Source of the DNA: Helicobacter mustelae
GTDB lineage: Bacteria; Campylobacterota; Campylobacteria; Campylobacterales; Helicobacteraceae
Length of the DNA stretch: 64,000 nt
Direction of reading: 5' to 3'
NCBI RefSeq assembly: GCF_900476215.1
Contig: NZ_LS483446.1
Coordinates: 868,001 to 932,000, forward strand
Both the position numbers and the translations under genes were made by a program. The number at the start of each line of letters is the position of its first letter. Positions within the stretch are counted from its first letter, which is position 1. Below are positions 55,507 through 64,000 of this stretch, piece after piece. The notes beneath the pieces were generated by a model that worked only from the letters and a program-made list of their open reading frames with translations, was not told where the DNA came from and ran no database searches.

Positions 55507-57930
55507 TCAAGAAAGGCCAAGGGTTTTTTCTAGCTCTGCGACCTTAGTCCAAGTCTCTACGATGGAATCAGGATTCAAGGAGATAGAATTAATCCCCTCT
55601 CTTACCAAAAATTCCGCGATTTCTGGATAGTCACTTGGTGCTTGTCCACAAATCCCGCAATATTTTTTATGCTTTTGACAGGCTTTTATCGCGCGCTTAA
55701 ACATCTCAAGCATTGCAGGATTGCGCTCATCAAAAATATGACTCACAAGCTGCCCATCTCTATCTACTCCCAAAGTAAGCTGTGTGAGATCATTGGAACC
55801 GATAGAAAAACCATCAAAAAGATTGAGAAACTCATCTGCCAAAATTACATTGACAGGAAGTTCGCACATGATGTAGATTTTCAATCCATTTTTTCCAGAT
55901 TCTAGCCCATTGCGACGCAGGATCTCTAGCACCTTTCTGCCCTCTTCTAATGTACGCAAAAAGGGAATCATCACCTGCATATTGGTCAGCCCCATTTCCT
56001 CGCGAACCATGGCAAGGGCTTGGACCTCCCACTCAAATGCAGCGCGATAAAGTTCTGAATAATATCTGCTCGCACCCCTATAGCCAAGCATAGGATTTTC
56101 TTCCTGGGGTTCATAGTTTGTCCCTGCGATCATCCCTCGATACTCATTGGATTTAAAATCACTGGTGCGAACAATCACAGGCTTAGGATAGAATGCTGCA
56201 GCAATCATGCCCATCCCCTCAGCGATTTTCTTGATGAAAAAATCCTTGGGATTATCATAGCCTGAAATGAGTTTTTTGATTTCTTTAAAATCTGGCACAT
56301 CTGTTTTTCCGTTTTGGATATCCACGAGTGCAAGAGGATGGGCCTTGATTTGATTGAGGATAACAAGCTCCATTCTTGCAAGACCTACTCCATCACTGGG
56401 CAGTTGCGAAAAACTAAAGGCCTTTGCAGGATTTCCAATATTCATATAAATTTTTGTCTTGGTATTGCCTAGATTGCTTAGTTCGATTTTTTTTACCTCA
56501 TATTCATGGATCCCTGCATACACATAGCCCTCCTCTCCCTCAGCACAAGACACCGTTACCTCCATGCCTGTATAAAGTCTATCTGTTGCCCCTACTGCTC
56601 CTACAATCGCAGGCACGCCAATTTCTCTAGCCACAATTGCTGCATGGCAGGTCCGACCACCACGATTGGTGATAACAGCCGCAGCCTTTTTCATCACAGG
56701 TTCCCAATCAGGATCTGTGTTATCTGTTACAAGAATCTCGCCCTCTTTGAAGGTGTTCATATGCTCAATATCATTGATAATTCTTACCTTTCCCACTCCA
56801 ATTTTTCCGCCTGTTGCCCTGCCCTTTATGACCACCTCTCTTTCATCATTGTATTTAAATTTATATTTTTCAATGACTTGAGTGTTGTTTTTGCTCTTTT
56901 GACTTTGCACGGTTTCAGGACGCGCCTGCACGATGAAGATCTCTCCACTATCCCCATCCTTTGCCCATTCCATATCCATAGGACGGTATTCCCCAGCTTC
57001 TTGAGAATAATGCTTTTCAATCCTCATGGCATATCTTGCAAGCGTCAAGATATCTTCATCTGTGATGGAGAAGGTTTGCATTTCTTTTTGGGTGGTGGCA
57101 ATGTTTTTGGTAGGATGATCACTGCCACTGGGTGCATAGACCATTTTTACATGTTTGTGTCCCAGCTGTCTTTTGATGATGGGGCGTTTTCCTTCTTGAA
57201 GCGTGGGTTTAAATACATAAAATTCATCAGGATTCACCGTCCCTCCCACGACATTCTCCCCCAATCCCCAACTCGATGTGATAAAAACCGCATCCCTAAA
57301 TCCCGTCTCTGTGTCAATGGAGAACATTACTCCAGAGCTGCCCTTATCAGCACGAATCATTTTCTGCACGCCCACAGAAAGAGCAACCTTAAAATGATCA
57401 AACCCCCTAGAAGCACGGTAGCTTACCGCCCTATCTGTAAAAAGAGAAGCAAAACAAGCCTTAATATAATGGATAAGCCCCGTCTGTCCTCTAACACTCA
57501 AATAAGTGTCTTGTTGTCCGGCAAAACTCGCATCTGGCAAATCTTCTGCAGTAGCAGAACTACGCACTGCCACATCTGCATGCTTCATGCCATATTCCTC
57601 GCTCAAAATCTCATATGCCTCAAAAATCTCATCCCTAAGATCAGCGGGCAATGGGGTACCAAAAATCAATTCTCTGATTTTTTTGGAGCGCGTTTTTAAT
57701 ACATCAATTTCTGTTACATCAACATCTTTTAATAATTCTATGATTTTTTCTTTGATGCCTCCACTATCTAGCAGATACCAATAAGCTTCACTAGTGATTG
57801 CAAAGCCATTGGGCACCTTGATACCCACGGGTACTAATTCTTGAAACATCTCGCCTATGCTAGCATTCTTGCCACCCACCAGTGGAACGTCCTTGTTATT
57901 CAATTCCCTAAAAAACTTGATGTATTTCAT
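55507..57930 (-). CDS. ppsA: phosphoenolpyruvate synthase
   Basis: PpsA makes phosphoenolpyruvate from pyruvate and ATP for gluconeogenesis. Of 807 residues, the ATP-binding domain ([35 protein letters not shown]) comes first, then the swivelling domain with the phosphohistidine in [20 protein letters not shown] (His near 427) and the PEP-binding barrel with [13 protein letters not shown] and [13 protein letters not shown]. The start is ATG 57930 after AGAGA; a frame extension of 16 codons upstream lacks support. Confidence 0.97.
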   Translation of the reverse strand: MKYIKFFRELNNKDVPLVGGKNASIGEMFQELVPVGIKVPNGFAITSEAYWYLLDSGGIKEKIIELLKDVDVTEIDVLKTRSKKIRELIFGTPLPADLRDEIFEAYEILSEEYGMKHADVAVRSSATAEDLPDASFAGQQDTYLSVRGQTGLIHYIKACFASLFTDRAVSYRASRGFDHFKVALSVGVQKMIRADKGSSGVMFSIDTETGFRDAVFITSSWGLGENVVGGTVNPDEFYVFKPTLQEGKRPIIKRQLGHKHVKMVYAPSGSDHPTKNIATTQKEMQTFSITDEDILTLARYAMRIEKHYSQEAGEYRPMDMEWAKDGDSGEIFIVQARPETVQSQKSKNNTQVIEKYKFKYNDEREVVIKGRATGGKIGVGKVRIINDIEHMNTFKEGEILVTDNTDPDWEPVMKKAAAVITNRGGRTCHAAIVAREIGVPAIVGAVGATDRLYTGMEVTVSCAEGEEGYVYAGIHEYEVKKIELSNLGNTKTKIYMNIGNPAKAFSFSQLPSDGVGLARMELVILNQIKAHPLALVDIQNGKTDVPDFKEIKKLISGYDNPKDFFIKKIAEGMGMIAAAFYPKPVIVRTSDFKSNEYRGMIAGTNYEPQEENPMLGYRGASRYYSELYRAAFEWEVQALAMVREEMGLTNMQVMIPFLRTLEEGRKVLEILRRNGLESGKNGLKIYIMCELPVNVILADEFLNLFDGFSIGSNDLTQLTLGVDRDGQLVSHIFDERNPAMLEMFKRAIKACQKHKKYCGICGQAPSDYPEIAEFLVREGINSISLNPDSIVETWTKVAELEKTLGLS

Positions 57931-57999
57931 GATCTCTTTTTCTCTCCAGCATTGATGTGATTTTTGTCGCAAACCCATTCAAAAATAGGTCTAGGCATT

Positions 58000-58005
58000 A
58001 TTGTA
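58000..58005 (-). promoter_or_regulatory. -10 box of ppsA-msrA
   Basis: The minus strand reads TATTACAATAAT, with TACAAT about 70 bases before the ppsA ATG. Confidence 0.4.
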
Positions 58006-58092
58006 ATAGATAAATCTTTATAAAAACTTATGCAGGTGCGCAAAACTTAGTTTTCAGAAATCTTTTTATTACAAAAACACGGGTCTTTTTGT

Positions 58093-58098
58093 TAAAAT
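58093..58098 (+). promoter_or_regulatory. -10 box of purL
   Basis: TCTTTTTGTTAAAATCCC has TAAAAT preceded by a T-rich stretch, 36 bases before the purL ATG. It is divergent from the ppsA promoter. Confidence 0.45.
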
Positions 58099-58133
58099 CC
58101 CAAAATCAAAATTTCGGAATTCTTGAGGTAAAA

Positions 58134-60332
58134 ATGCCCGCCAATTTACAGGAGCAATTAGACAAGCATAAATTAAGTTTTGAGGACTATGAGAAGATCC
58201 AAGCAATTCTAGGCAGGGAACCCAACCTAGTCGAGCTTGGGATATTTTCTGCGATGTGGAGTGAGCACTGCAGCTACAAATCTAGCAAAAAATACTTGCG
58301 AGGCTTTCCCACCAAGGCCCCATGGGTCGTGCAGGGACCAGGAGAGAATGCAGGCGTGATTGATATCACCAAGGGTTATTGCGCGGTGTTCAAAGTAGAA
58401 TCCCACAACCATCCCAGCTTCATAGAGCCTTATGCGGGAGCTGCCACGGGGGTGGGCGGGATCTTGCGCGATATTTTCACCATGGGTGCGCGTCCTGTAG
58501 CGAGTTTGAATTCCATTCGTTTTGGACGCATAGATGGGGGAAATCCCACAAACAAACTGCATCAATTCTTGCTAAAAGGCGTGGTAGGTGGCATTGCTGG
58601 CTATGGCAATTGCATGGGGGTACCCACCATCGGCGGAGAAACTAGCTTTGATCCCTGCTATGATGGCAATATTTTGGTCAATGCCTTTAGCCTAGGGATC
58701 GTGAAAAAAGAAGAGATTTTTTATGCAAAGGCAAAGGGTGTGGGAAATCCTGTGATCTATGTGGGGAGCAAAACAGGGAGGGATGGCCTAGGGGGTGCTG
58801 TAATGAGTAGTGATAAATTTGATGAAGGCTCCAAATCCCTACGCCCCACAGTACAAATTGGCGATCCATTTGCAGAAAAACTCCTATTAGAGGCCTGCTT
58901 AGAGCTTTTTGCAAAAGATCTCATCATCGGGATCCAAGACATGGGCGCAGCGGGGCTTACGAGCTCTAGCTTTGAGATGGCTGGACGCAGTGGCAGCGGG
59001 ATGATCCTGCATCTTGATAGAGTGCCCATGCGCGAGGAAGGCATGACGCCCTATGAATTGATGCTTAGCGAATCCCAAGAGAGGATGCTTATCTGCGCCA
59101 AAAAAGGCAAAGAGAGAGAGGTGATAGAGATTTTTGAGAAATGGGAGGTAGATGTAGCAATCATTGGGGAGGTGAGTGATAGTGGGAAAATGGAGCTTTA
59201 TTGGCATGGGGAACTTTGCGCATCCCTGCCCATTTCTCCCATCACAGAATCTGCCCCCCTGCTAAATCGCCCCACACAAGAGCCTAGCTATCTCAAATCC
59301 TTGCGGGCAAAAGCACAAATCCCACAGATCACAGATCCCAATGTTTTGCTATTGCAAATGCTCTCTAGCATCGAAGTTTCTGATAAATCCTATATCTATG
59401 AGCAATTTGATAGCATGGTGCAGACAAATACCCTGCAAGGCCCTGGCAAGCTTGATGCAAGTACGATTCGCGTCAAAGAAAATCACACCGCATTATCCCT
59501 GGCAATTTTTTGCTCCCCACATTATTGCTATCTCAATCCTCAAGTTGGCAGCAAGATAGCCGTAGCACAGGCGGGGAGAAAATGCATAGCGCGCGGGGCT
59601 ATTCCTCTTGCAATCAGTGATTGTTTGAATTTTGGCAATCCAGAAAATCCTGAAGTGATGTGGCAACTCAAAGAAGCTACTAGTGGCATCAAGGAGGCTT
59701 GCGAGATCCTCAAAACTCCCGTGGTAAGCGGAAATGTCTCGCTCTATAATCAAACAGATGATAGAGATATCTACCCCACTCCCACTATTGTCAGCGTAGG
59801 GCTGCATCATGATGTGCATAGAGTATGGAATTCTGCCATCAAAAAAGAGGGTAATGCCTTGATTTTGCTTGGTGAGGTGAGGGAGGAATTTGGAGGGAGC
59901 CTAGCACAGCGATTATTATTTAATGGCGCAATTAGTGGGGATTGTCCACAGATAGATCTTTACAGAGAGCGTGCTTTGTGGGATCTCATGATTGCCTGCA
60001 CGCAAAAAGATCTCATTATAAGCGCCAAAAGCGTGGGCAAAGGTGGCATCGCCCTAGCCCTTAGCAAAATGGCGATACTGGGCCAGAGAGGAGTGGAAGT
60101 TTCCACCTCCCTCCCCCAAGCCCTGCTCTTTGCAGAATCTCAAAGTCTCATGATCCTAGAGTGTGCACAAGAAAATATAGAGGCAATTGCCACTCTTGCA
60201 AAAAGACATCAGATTGCCTGCCAGAGAATTGGCAGCATAGGCGGAGCACAAATCCAAATTGATACCATTTCCCTCCCTCTAGAAAAAGCAAAACAAGCCT
60301 ATTACACAAGCTTTTCCAAATATCTCTCATAA
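58134..60332 (+). CDS. purL: phosphoribosylformylglycinamidine synthase subunit PurL (small form)
   Basis: The small-type PurL of 732 residues, which works with separate PurQ and PurS (not in this window) to convert FGAR to FGAM in purine synthesis. [14 protein letters not shown] carries the catalytic His45; [32 protein letters not shown] is spread over about 90-125; the second half has [12 protein letters not shown] and [14 protein letters not shown] lies 5 bases before ATG 58134. The longer upstream frame runs into the promoter and is rejected. A two-gene secreted-protein pair follows after 21 bases. Confidence 0.96.
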   Translation: MPANLQEQLDKHKLSFEDYEKIQAILGREPNLVELGIFSAMWSEHCSYKSSKKYLRGFPTKAPWVVQGPGENAGVIDITKGYCAVFKVESHNHPSFIEPYAGAATGVGGILRDIFTMGARPVASLNSIRFGRIDGGNPTNKLHQFLLKGVVGGIAGYGNCMGVPTIGGETSFDPCYDGNILVNAFSLGIVKKEEIFYAKAKGVGNPVIYVGSKTGRDGLGGAVMSSDKFDEGSKSLRPTVQIGDPFAEKLLLEACLELFAKDLIIGIQDMGAAGLTSSSFEMAGRSGSGMILHLDRVPMREEGMTPYELMLSESQERMLICAKKGKEREVIEIFEKWEVDVAIIGEVSDSGKMELYWHGELCASLPISPITESAPLLNRPTQEPSYLKSLRAKAQIPQITDPNVLLLQMLSSIEVSDKSYIYEQFDSMVQTNTLQGPGKLDASTIRVKENHTALSLAIFCSPHYCYLNPQVGSKIAVAQAGRKCIARGAIPLAISDCLNFGNPENPEVMWQLKEATSGIKEACEILKTPVVSGNVSLYNQTDDRDIYPTPTIVSVGLHHDVHRVWNSAIKKEGNALILLGEVREEFGGSLAQRLLFNGAISGDCPQIDLYRERALWDLMIACTQKDLIISAKSVGKGGIALALSKMAILGQRGVEVSTSLPQALLFAESQSLMILECAQENIEAIATLAKRHQIACQRIGSIGGAQIQIDTISLPLEKAKQAYYTSFSKYLS

Positions 60333-60353
60333 CAAAACAAAGGTGAAAACACA

Positions 60354-61385
60354 ATGAAAAAAATTGCTCTTTTATTTTTTATTTCTCATTTTAGCTTTGC
60401 AGAAAATCTCACAGAACTTCAAACAAAAGAACCCTCCACAGAGTCTCCAAACAAAGAGACACCCAAAAAAGAATCAAGTCTAACTCCCTATCACAAGAGT
60501 TTTTTTACTATCATCACAGAAAATGATGCGTATCTCAATGCACATGTTGATCGCTTCTATACTGCAGGAACCAACTTCAACTACACTTCCAAGGAATATC
60601 TCAATAGTTGGCTTGGCTATTTGAGCTATGATTTTCGATCGCCCAAGGCCTCACGCTGGCAAATTGCAATCAACCAAGATCTCTACACCCCCATATCCAG
60701 GAAGGCAAATCCTGGTCCCAAAACCCATCCCTATGCGGGATATTTGAGCCTAAATTTTCTCATCTCACAGCGCAGGGAAAATAGCATAGAAGATCTCCAA
60801 CTCCAAATCGGAGTCGTGGGGCCTGATGCACTGGGTAAGCAGACACAGGCACTCATCCATCATCTCACGCATAATCCTATTTTTTATGGTTGGAATCGCC
60901 AGCTAAAAAATGAATTTATCCTAAATCTGACATATGAATACATCCATAGATTTACGCTTCTTGATAGCAGGTACTTCTCCATTGATGTATTGCCAGGCCT
61001 AAAAGTAGCCCTTGGCAATGCCAAGACTTTTGCAGGATTTGGCGGGAGATTGCGCATGGGCTATAATCTCAAAAGCGATTTTGGGGTGGAGAAGGTTAAT
61101 ACCGGCTTTTTGGGAAGCAAGCCCTATAATGATGCTTTTTCCTTCTATGTATTTGGAGGTGTTTCTGGCTCCTATGTGATCCGCAACATCTTCATCCAAG
61201 GCAATAGCTTTGGCCCTCCTACAGATTTATCGCTTGAGCATTTTATCTATGATTTGGAATTTGGGGCTAGCATCATGTACAAGGGCTTTCGATTCTCCTA
61301 TGTAATCACACGCTTAAGCAAGCAGTTTCAAGCCCAAAGGGGGGCGCATAGCTTTGGTAGCATTGTGCTAAGCTTTGCTTTTTGA
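60354..61385 (+). CDS. lpxR: lipid A 3'-O-deacylase, LpxR family (DUF2219)
   Basis: An outer-membrane beta-barrel enzyme of 343 residues that removes the 3'-acyl chains of lipid A, lowering its activity on host TLR4. It has signal peptide KKIALLFFISHFSFAEN, a T/E/K-rich linker to about residue 42, then the LpxR hallmark FFTIITENDAYLNAHVDRFYTAGTNF (Asn57-Asp58, Asp66-Arg67) and a His-containing block (IHHLTHNPIFYGW) where the catalytic His lies. It ends with SIVLSFAF, a barrel C-terminus. H. pylori HP0694 is the characterised relative. AAAGG lies before the ATG. A small secreted gene overlaps its stop. Confidence 0.9.
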   Translation: MKKIALLFFISHFSFAENLTELQTKEPSTESPNKETPKKESSLTPYHKSFFTIITENDAYLNAHVDRFYTAGTNFNYTSKEYLNSWLGYLSYDFRSPKASRWQIAINQDLYTPISRKANPGPKTHPYAGYLSLNFLISQRRENSIEDLQLQIGVVGPDALGKQTQALIHHLTHNPIFYGWNRQLKNEFILNLTYEYIHRFTLLDSRYFSIDVLPGLKVALGNAKTFAGFGGRLRMGYNLKSDFGVEKVNTGFLGSKPYNDAFSFYVFGGVSGSYVIRNIFIQGNSFGPPTDLSLEHFIYDLEFGASIMYKGFRFSYVITRLSKQFQAQRGAHSFGSIVLSFAF

Positions 61386-61858
61386 TGAAAAAAGCCCTCT
61401 TTTTTCTCTGTGTCATTGGGCTTTCTTTGGCCCAGGATTCTGATATCAATTCCCATCTCTCCAAAAATTCTGCCATGCTAAAAAATTATTATCTCGCAGT
61501 CAAGAAGCAGAGTGCAAATGCGCAATACGTGCGCTTTAGAGATTTTTTTCTCATTGATACCAAAAGCTATTACGCCCTATCTCCCCAAGAAAAAAAATCC
61601 CTTGCAAGCTCTCTGCTTGTCATGATTGCCATTTACAAGAGATCTAAGCCGCTGTATAGTGATTTTGGAGGTGTGAGCATGGATGGGATTTTGGCAGAGG
61701 ACATCGATGATAGGAGGGCCAAAACTTTTCATTATCGCTTTGATGGGCGCTATTACACTGATTTGCAAAATCTCAAAAAAAGCCACATCCTCTATGCTTA
61801 TTGCTCTCTGCCTGGCTTTAATCGCTGTGTTTTATTGGGGATTGGAGAGGAGTGGTAG
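61385..61858 (+). CDS. small secreted protein of unknown function coupled to lpxR
   Basis: A protein of 157 residues with signal peptide MKKALFFLCVIGLSLAQ, followed by a mixed, mildly basic soluble region (YLAVKKQSANAQYVRFRDFFLID; FHYRFDGRYYTDLQNL) and two Cys near the end (YAYCSLPGFNRCVLLGIG) that could form a disulfide. The ATG overlaps the lpxR stop (TGATG), so the two are translated together. No family was recognised. A role connected to lipid A remodelling or the outer membrane is a guess from position. Confidence 0.72.
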   Translation: MKKALFFLCVIGLSLAQDSDINSHLSKNSAMLKNYYLAVKKQSANAQYVRFRDFFLIDTKSYYALSPQEKKSLASSLLVMIAIYKRSKPLYSDFGGVSMDGILAEDIDDRRAKTFHYRFDGRYYTDLQNLKKSHILYAYCSLPGFNRCVLLGIGEEW

Positions 61859-62089
61859 GCAAAATTCAGTTGTATTTGATTGAGCTGAATCTGATTGAGC
61901 TGAATTAAATTTGACTGGATTTTGGCGCGGGTGCCATTTAAGCACTTTGAGCTAGGCAATCCCAAAACCTCAATCACCCACCCTCTTAAGCATCAATGGA
62001 AACCTCTCTCCAAGCCTCCCCGTGAAAAATCTCTAGCATAGCCCTAAATCTTCTAGCATTAAAACCCCAGCATGCCTATAATTGCTTAG
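61859..62089. other. intergenic stretch with short tandem repeat
   Basis: TGATTGAGCTGAAT occurs twice in tandem (61877-61890 and 61892-61905) right after the secreted-protein gene, with an AATTCAG inverted partner upstream. No gene was found between here and the 3' end of bcp. Confidence 0.5.
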
Positions 62090-62542
62090 TCATTGAATCC
62101 TTTCTAACACAGCCTTTGCATGTCCCTTGGCACGGATATTATAAAACGCCTCTTGAATTATCTCATCTTTTATGATAAAGGTGCTGCGAATGATGCCCAT
62201 GACTTCTTTACCATACATCATTTTTTTGCCATAGGCACCATAGCGGGTTGCGACGCTTTTATCACCATCACTAAGCAACATATGCCCAAATTGCTGCTTG
62301 GTAATAAAATTTTTGTGTGTTTTGGTGCTATCAGGGCTAATGCCAATAACTAGAGCATTCTTGCTTTCAAATTCTGGTAGAAGCGCGCTAAATTCCTGCC
62401 CCTCCAATGTGCAGCCTGGTGTATTGTCTTTGGGATAAAAATAAAGAACAACAATCTTTCCTCCAAGATCCCTTAAGCTAATCTCAATGTCATCTTGATT
62501 TTTCAGGCAAAATTCTGGCGCTTTGTCTCCTATTTTTAACAT
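62090..62542 (-). CDS. bcp: thioredoxin-dependent peroxiredoxin, Bcp/PrxQ type
   Basis: A thiol peroxidase of 150 residues that reduces H2O2 and organic peroxides. VVLYFYPKDNTPGCTLEGQEF has the peroxidatic Cys44; the usual resolving Cys five residues later is Gln49, so it is of the variant lacking that Cys (another Cys occurs at 12). GIIRSTFIIKDE is the conserved later block. AAGGATGAG lies before the ATG. It diverges from ggt. Confidence 0.94.
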   Translation of the reverse strand: MLKIGDKAPEFCLKNQDDIEISLRDLGGKIVVLYFYPKDNTPGCTLEGQEFSALLPEFESKNALVIGISPDSTKTHKNFITKQQFGHMLLSDGDKSVATRYGAYGKKMMYGKEVMGIIRSTFIIKDEIIQEAFYNIRAKGHAKAVLERIQ

Positions 62543-62688
62543 GTCTCATCCTTTCGTGATTTTGTAATCCCCTTTTGCCACACCATTTCCATTTTCTGCC
62601 ACTTGATGGGTGTGTGAGTTGTTTGGTAACAGTTGTTTTTTGGGAAATTTGCTTTTTTGGTATGGCATTCAATCAAAGAGGGTTTTAT

Positions 62689-62694
62689 TATAGT
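62689..62694 (+). promoter_or_regulatory. -10 box of ggt
   Basis: TTTTATTATAGTATTC gives TATAGT 32 bases before the ggt ATG. Confidence 0.45.
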
Positions 62695-62726
62695 ATTCAA
62701 ACGTAAATTATTAAAAAGGGGTCTTC

Positions 62727-64000
62727 ATGCTTGCAAAAGGCTTTGTTTTCAAAACATTGGTGATTGGTATTAGTGCGATGGTTTTGTCATGGGGAGCGGC
62801 ACCAGCGCCCTATCGCTCCAAAAATGGCATGGTAGTAACAAGCCATCCTTTGGCCAGCAAAATCGGGCAAGATGTATTGAATGCTGGTGGCAACGCAATT
62901 GATGCAGCTGTGGCTGTGGGCTATGCTTTGGCAGTGGTGCATCCTGCTGCAGGAAATATTGGAGGGGGTGGCTTTGCGATTATCCATCTTAAAAATGGCA
63001 AGAATCTAGCGCTAGATTTTCGAGAAACTGCACCATTGGCTGCCACAAGAGATATGTATCTGGATGCCAAGGGCAATGTAATCAAGGATGCGAGTGTTTT
63101 TGGATACTTGGCTGCTGGTGTGCCAGGCACAGTAGCTGGCATGAGTGCCATGCTAGAGAAATATGGCACCAAGAAGCTCGCAGATCTCCTAGCCCCCAGC
63201 ATAAAACTCGCCCAGAATGGCTATAGGGTCTCCTATAGACAGGAACAGACTTTTGCTAAGATGAAAGAGCAACTACAAAAATTTGCATCCACGCGAAAAT
63301 ATTTTTTCAAACCCGATGGGAGCACCTACAAGGCAGGAGATCTGCTTGTCCAAAAAGATCTAGCAAATACCCTAAGACTGATTGCAAAAGATGGGCCGGA
63401 TGCTTTTTATAAGGGGCCAATTGCAGATAAGATCGCAGAGGACATGAAGAAAAACAAAGGAATCATGACAAAAAAAGATCTAGCAAGCTATAAGGTCACA
63501 TGGAGAGAGCCAGTAAGGGGCACTTATCGGGGTTATGAAATCATCTCCATGTCGCCGCCTAGCTCTGGTGGGGTACATCTCATCCAGATGCTCAATGTCT
63601 TAGAAAATGCCAATATCAAGCAAATGGGATTTGGTAGCTCAGATACCATCCACCTCATGGCAGAGGCAATGAGACAGGCCTATGCGGATAGGTCAGAATA
63701 CCTAGGCGATCCAGATTTTATCAAAGTGCCTGTGAAAAAACTCATCGACAAGGCCTATGCAAAAAGCATTTATTCCAAAATCACCCCCAACGCCACTCCC
63801 AGCACAAAGCTTAAACCCGGTCTAGGTAGTTATGAAAGCAATCAAACCACCCATTATTCGGTGGTGGACAAAATGGGCAATGCTGTGAGCGTGACTTATA
63901 CCATCAATGGCAGCTATGGATCGGGTGCGGCAGTCAATCATGCGGGATTTTTGCTCAATAATGAAATGGATGATTTTTCCATCAAGCCAGGTGTGGCCAA
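62727..64000 (+). CDS. ggt: gamma-glutamyltranspeptidase precursor (cut by window end)
   Basis: The periplasmic/secreted GGT hydrolyses glutathione and glutamine, giving glutamate and ammonia, and is a colonisation and immune-modulating factor in gastric Helicobacter. The frame is open for 424 codons to the window edge, without its last part (about 140 residues judging from the 567-residue H. pylori enzyme). It shows a signal peptide (LVIGISAMVLSWGAAPA), MVVTSHPLASKIGQDVL, GGNAIDAAVAVGYALAVVHP, GGGGFAI, DFRETAP and the autocleavage site SNQTTHYSVVDKMGNAVS, with Thr374 as predicted new N-terminus of the small subunit. AAAGGGG lies 6 bases before the ATG. Confidence 0.96.
   Translation, partial: MLAKGFVFKTLVIGISAMVLSWGAAPAPYRSKNGMVVTSHPLASKIGQDVLNAGGNAIDAAVAVGYALAVVHPAAGNIGGGGFAIIHLKNGKNLALDFRETAPLAATRDMYLDAKGNVIKDASVFGYLAAGVPGTVAGMSAMLEKYGTKKLADLLAPSIKLAQNGYRVSYRQEQTFAKMKEQLQKFASTRKYFFKPDGSTYKAGDLLVQKDLANTLRLIAKDGPDAFYKGPIADKIAEDMKKNKGIMTKKDLASYKVTWREPVRGTYRGYEIISMSPPSSGGVHLIQMLNVLENANIKQMGFGSSDTIHLMAEAMRQAYADRSEYLGDPDFIKVPVKKLIDKAYAKSIYSKITPNATPSTKLKPGLGSYESNQTTHYSVVDKMGNAVSVTYTINGSYGSGAAVNHAGFLLNNEMDDFSIKPGVA

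Noticed and set aside
56506-57699. A 397-codon plus-strand frame
   Set aside because: It lies wholly antisense to ppsA, which is certain. Composition is odd (H, C, F rich) and there is no ribosome-binding site.

Overview
The window is a contiguous piece of an epsilonproteobacterial (Campylobacterota) chromosome, almost certainly a Helicobacter. Many genes have their closest recognisable relatives in H. pylori and sit in H. pylori-like neighbourhoods (recalled from memory, not searched): gpmI / HP0973-like / glyS / cznCBA / HP0968-like; fliK-flgD-flgE2; thrS-infC-rpmI-rplT; cdsA-dxr; dapD next to an Hcp-type Sel1-repeat gene; and a Hof-family porin beside a PEB1-type ABC transporter. Base composition is about 40-43% G+C by eye, and argB and purN are present, which H. 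pylori lacks or carries differently. A non-pylori species such as a H. mustelae-like one is plausible but unproven. No tRNA, rRNA, prophage, insertion sequence or CRISPR array was seen.

Layout. 1-8 kb: rsmH, RNase P RNA, a MarR-controlled RND drug-efflux operon, gpmI. 8-17 kb: a muramidase-like secreted protein diverging from glyS, then the cznCBA-like metal efflux operon with a PII-like DUF3240 gene. 17-28.6 kb: tsaD, agmatine deiminase, hypF, a DASS anion transporter, an ankyrin protein, purN, a cation/proton antiporter, dapD and an Hcp protein. 28.9-34.2 kb (minus strand): nrdA, an FrxA-like nitroreductase, typA. 34.3-38.6 kb: a sigma54-type promoter leading fliK-flgD-flgE2. 38.9-46.3 kb: ligA, then thrS-infC-rpmI-rplT followed by a Maf-type flagellin-glycosylation gene. 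46.6-50.6 kb: a decayed amino-acid ABC transporter facing a large outer-membrane protein with a repetitive coiled-coil extension. 50.8-58 kb: dxr, cdsA, a 2-hydroxyacid dehydrogenase, argB, msrA, ppsA. 58.1-64 kb: purL, an LpxR-type lipid A deacylase with a small secreted partner, bcp and the first part of ggt.

How the genes work together. Two RND systems cover drug efflux and divalent-metal efflux. The flagellar cluster, the Maf gene, lpxR, the Hof-type porin and ggt point to a motile, host-associated cell that modifies its surface. hypF fits hydrogenase use. The rest is core metabolism (DXP pathway, lysine, purine and arginine precursors, phospholipid synthesis, gluconeogenesis).

No wholly new multi-gene system was found. 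The most notable observations are: fliK split by a frameshift exactly at an A10 tract and open across the break in the other frame; the deletion-fused remains of a PEB1-type transporter; a Hof-type porin with a repetitive extension of about 450 residues; a T7/G6 tandem repeat inside the cznC signal-peptide region; and a hairpin that buries the ribosome-binding site of the Maf gene right behind rplT.
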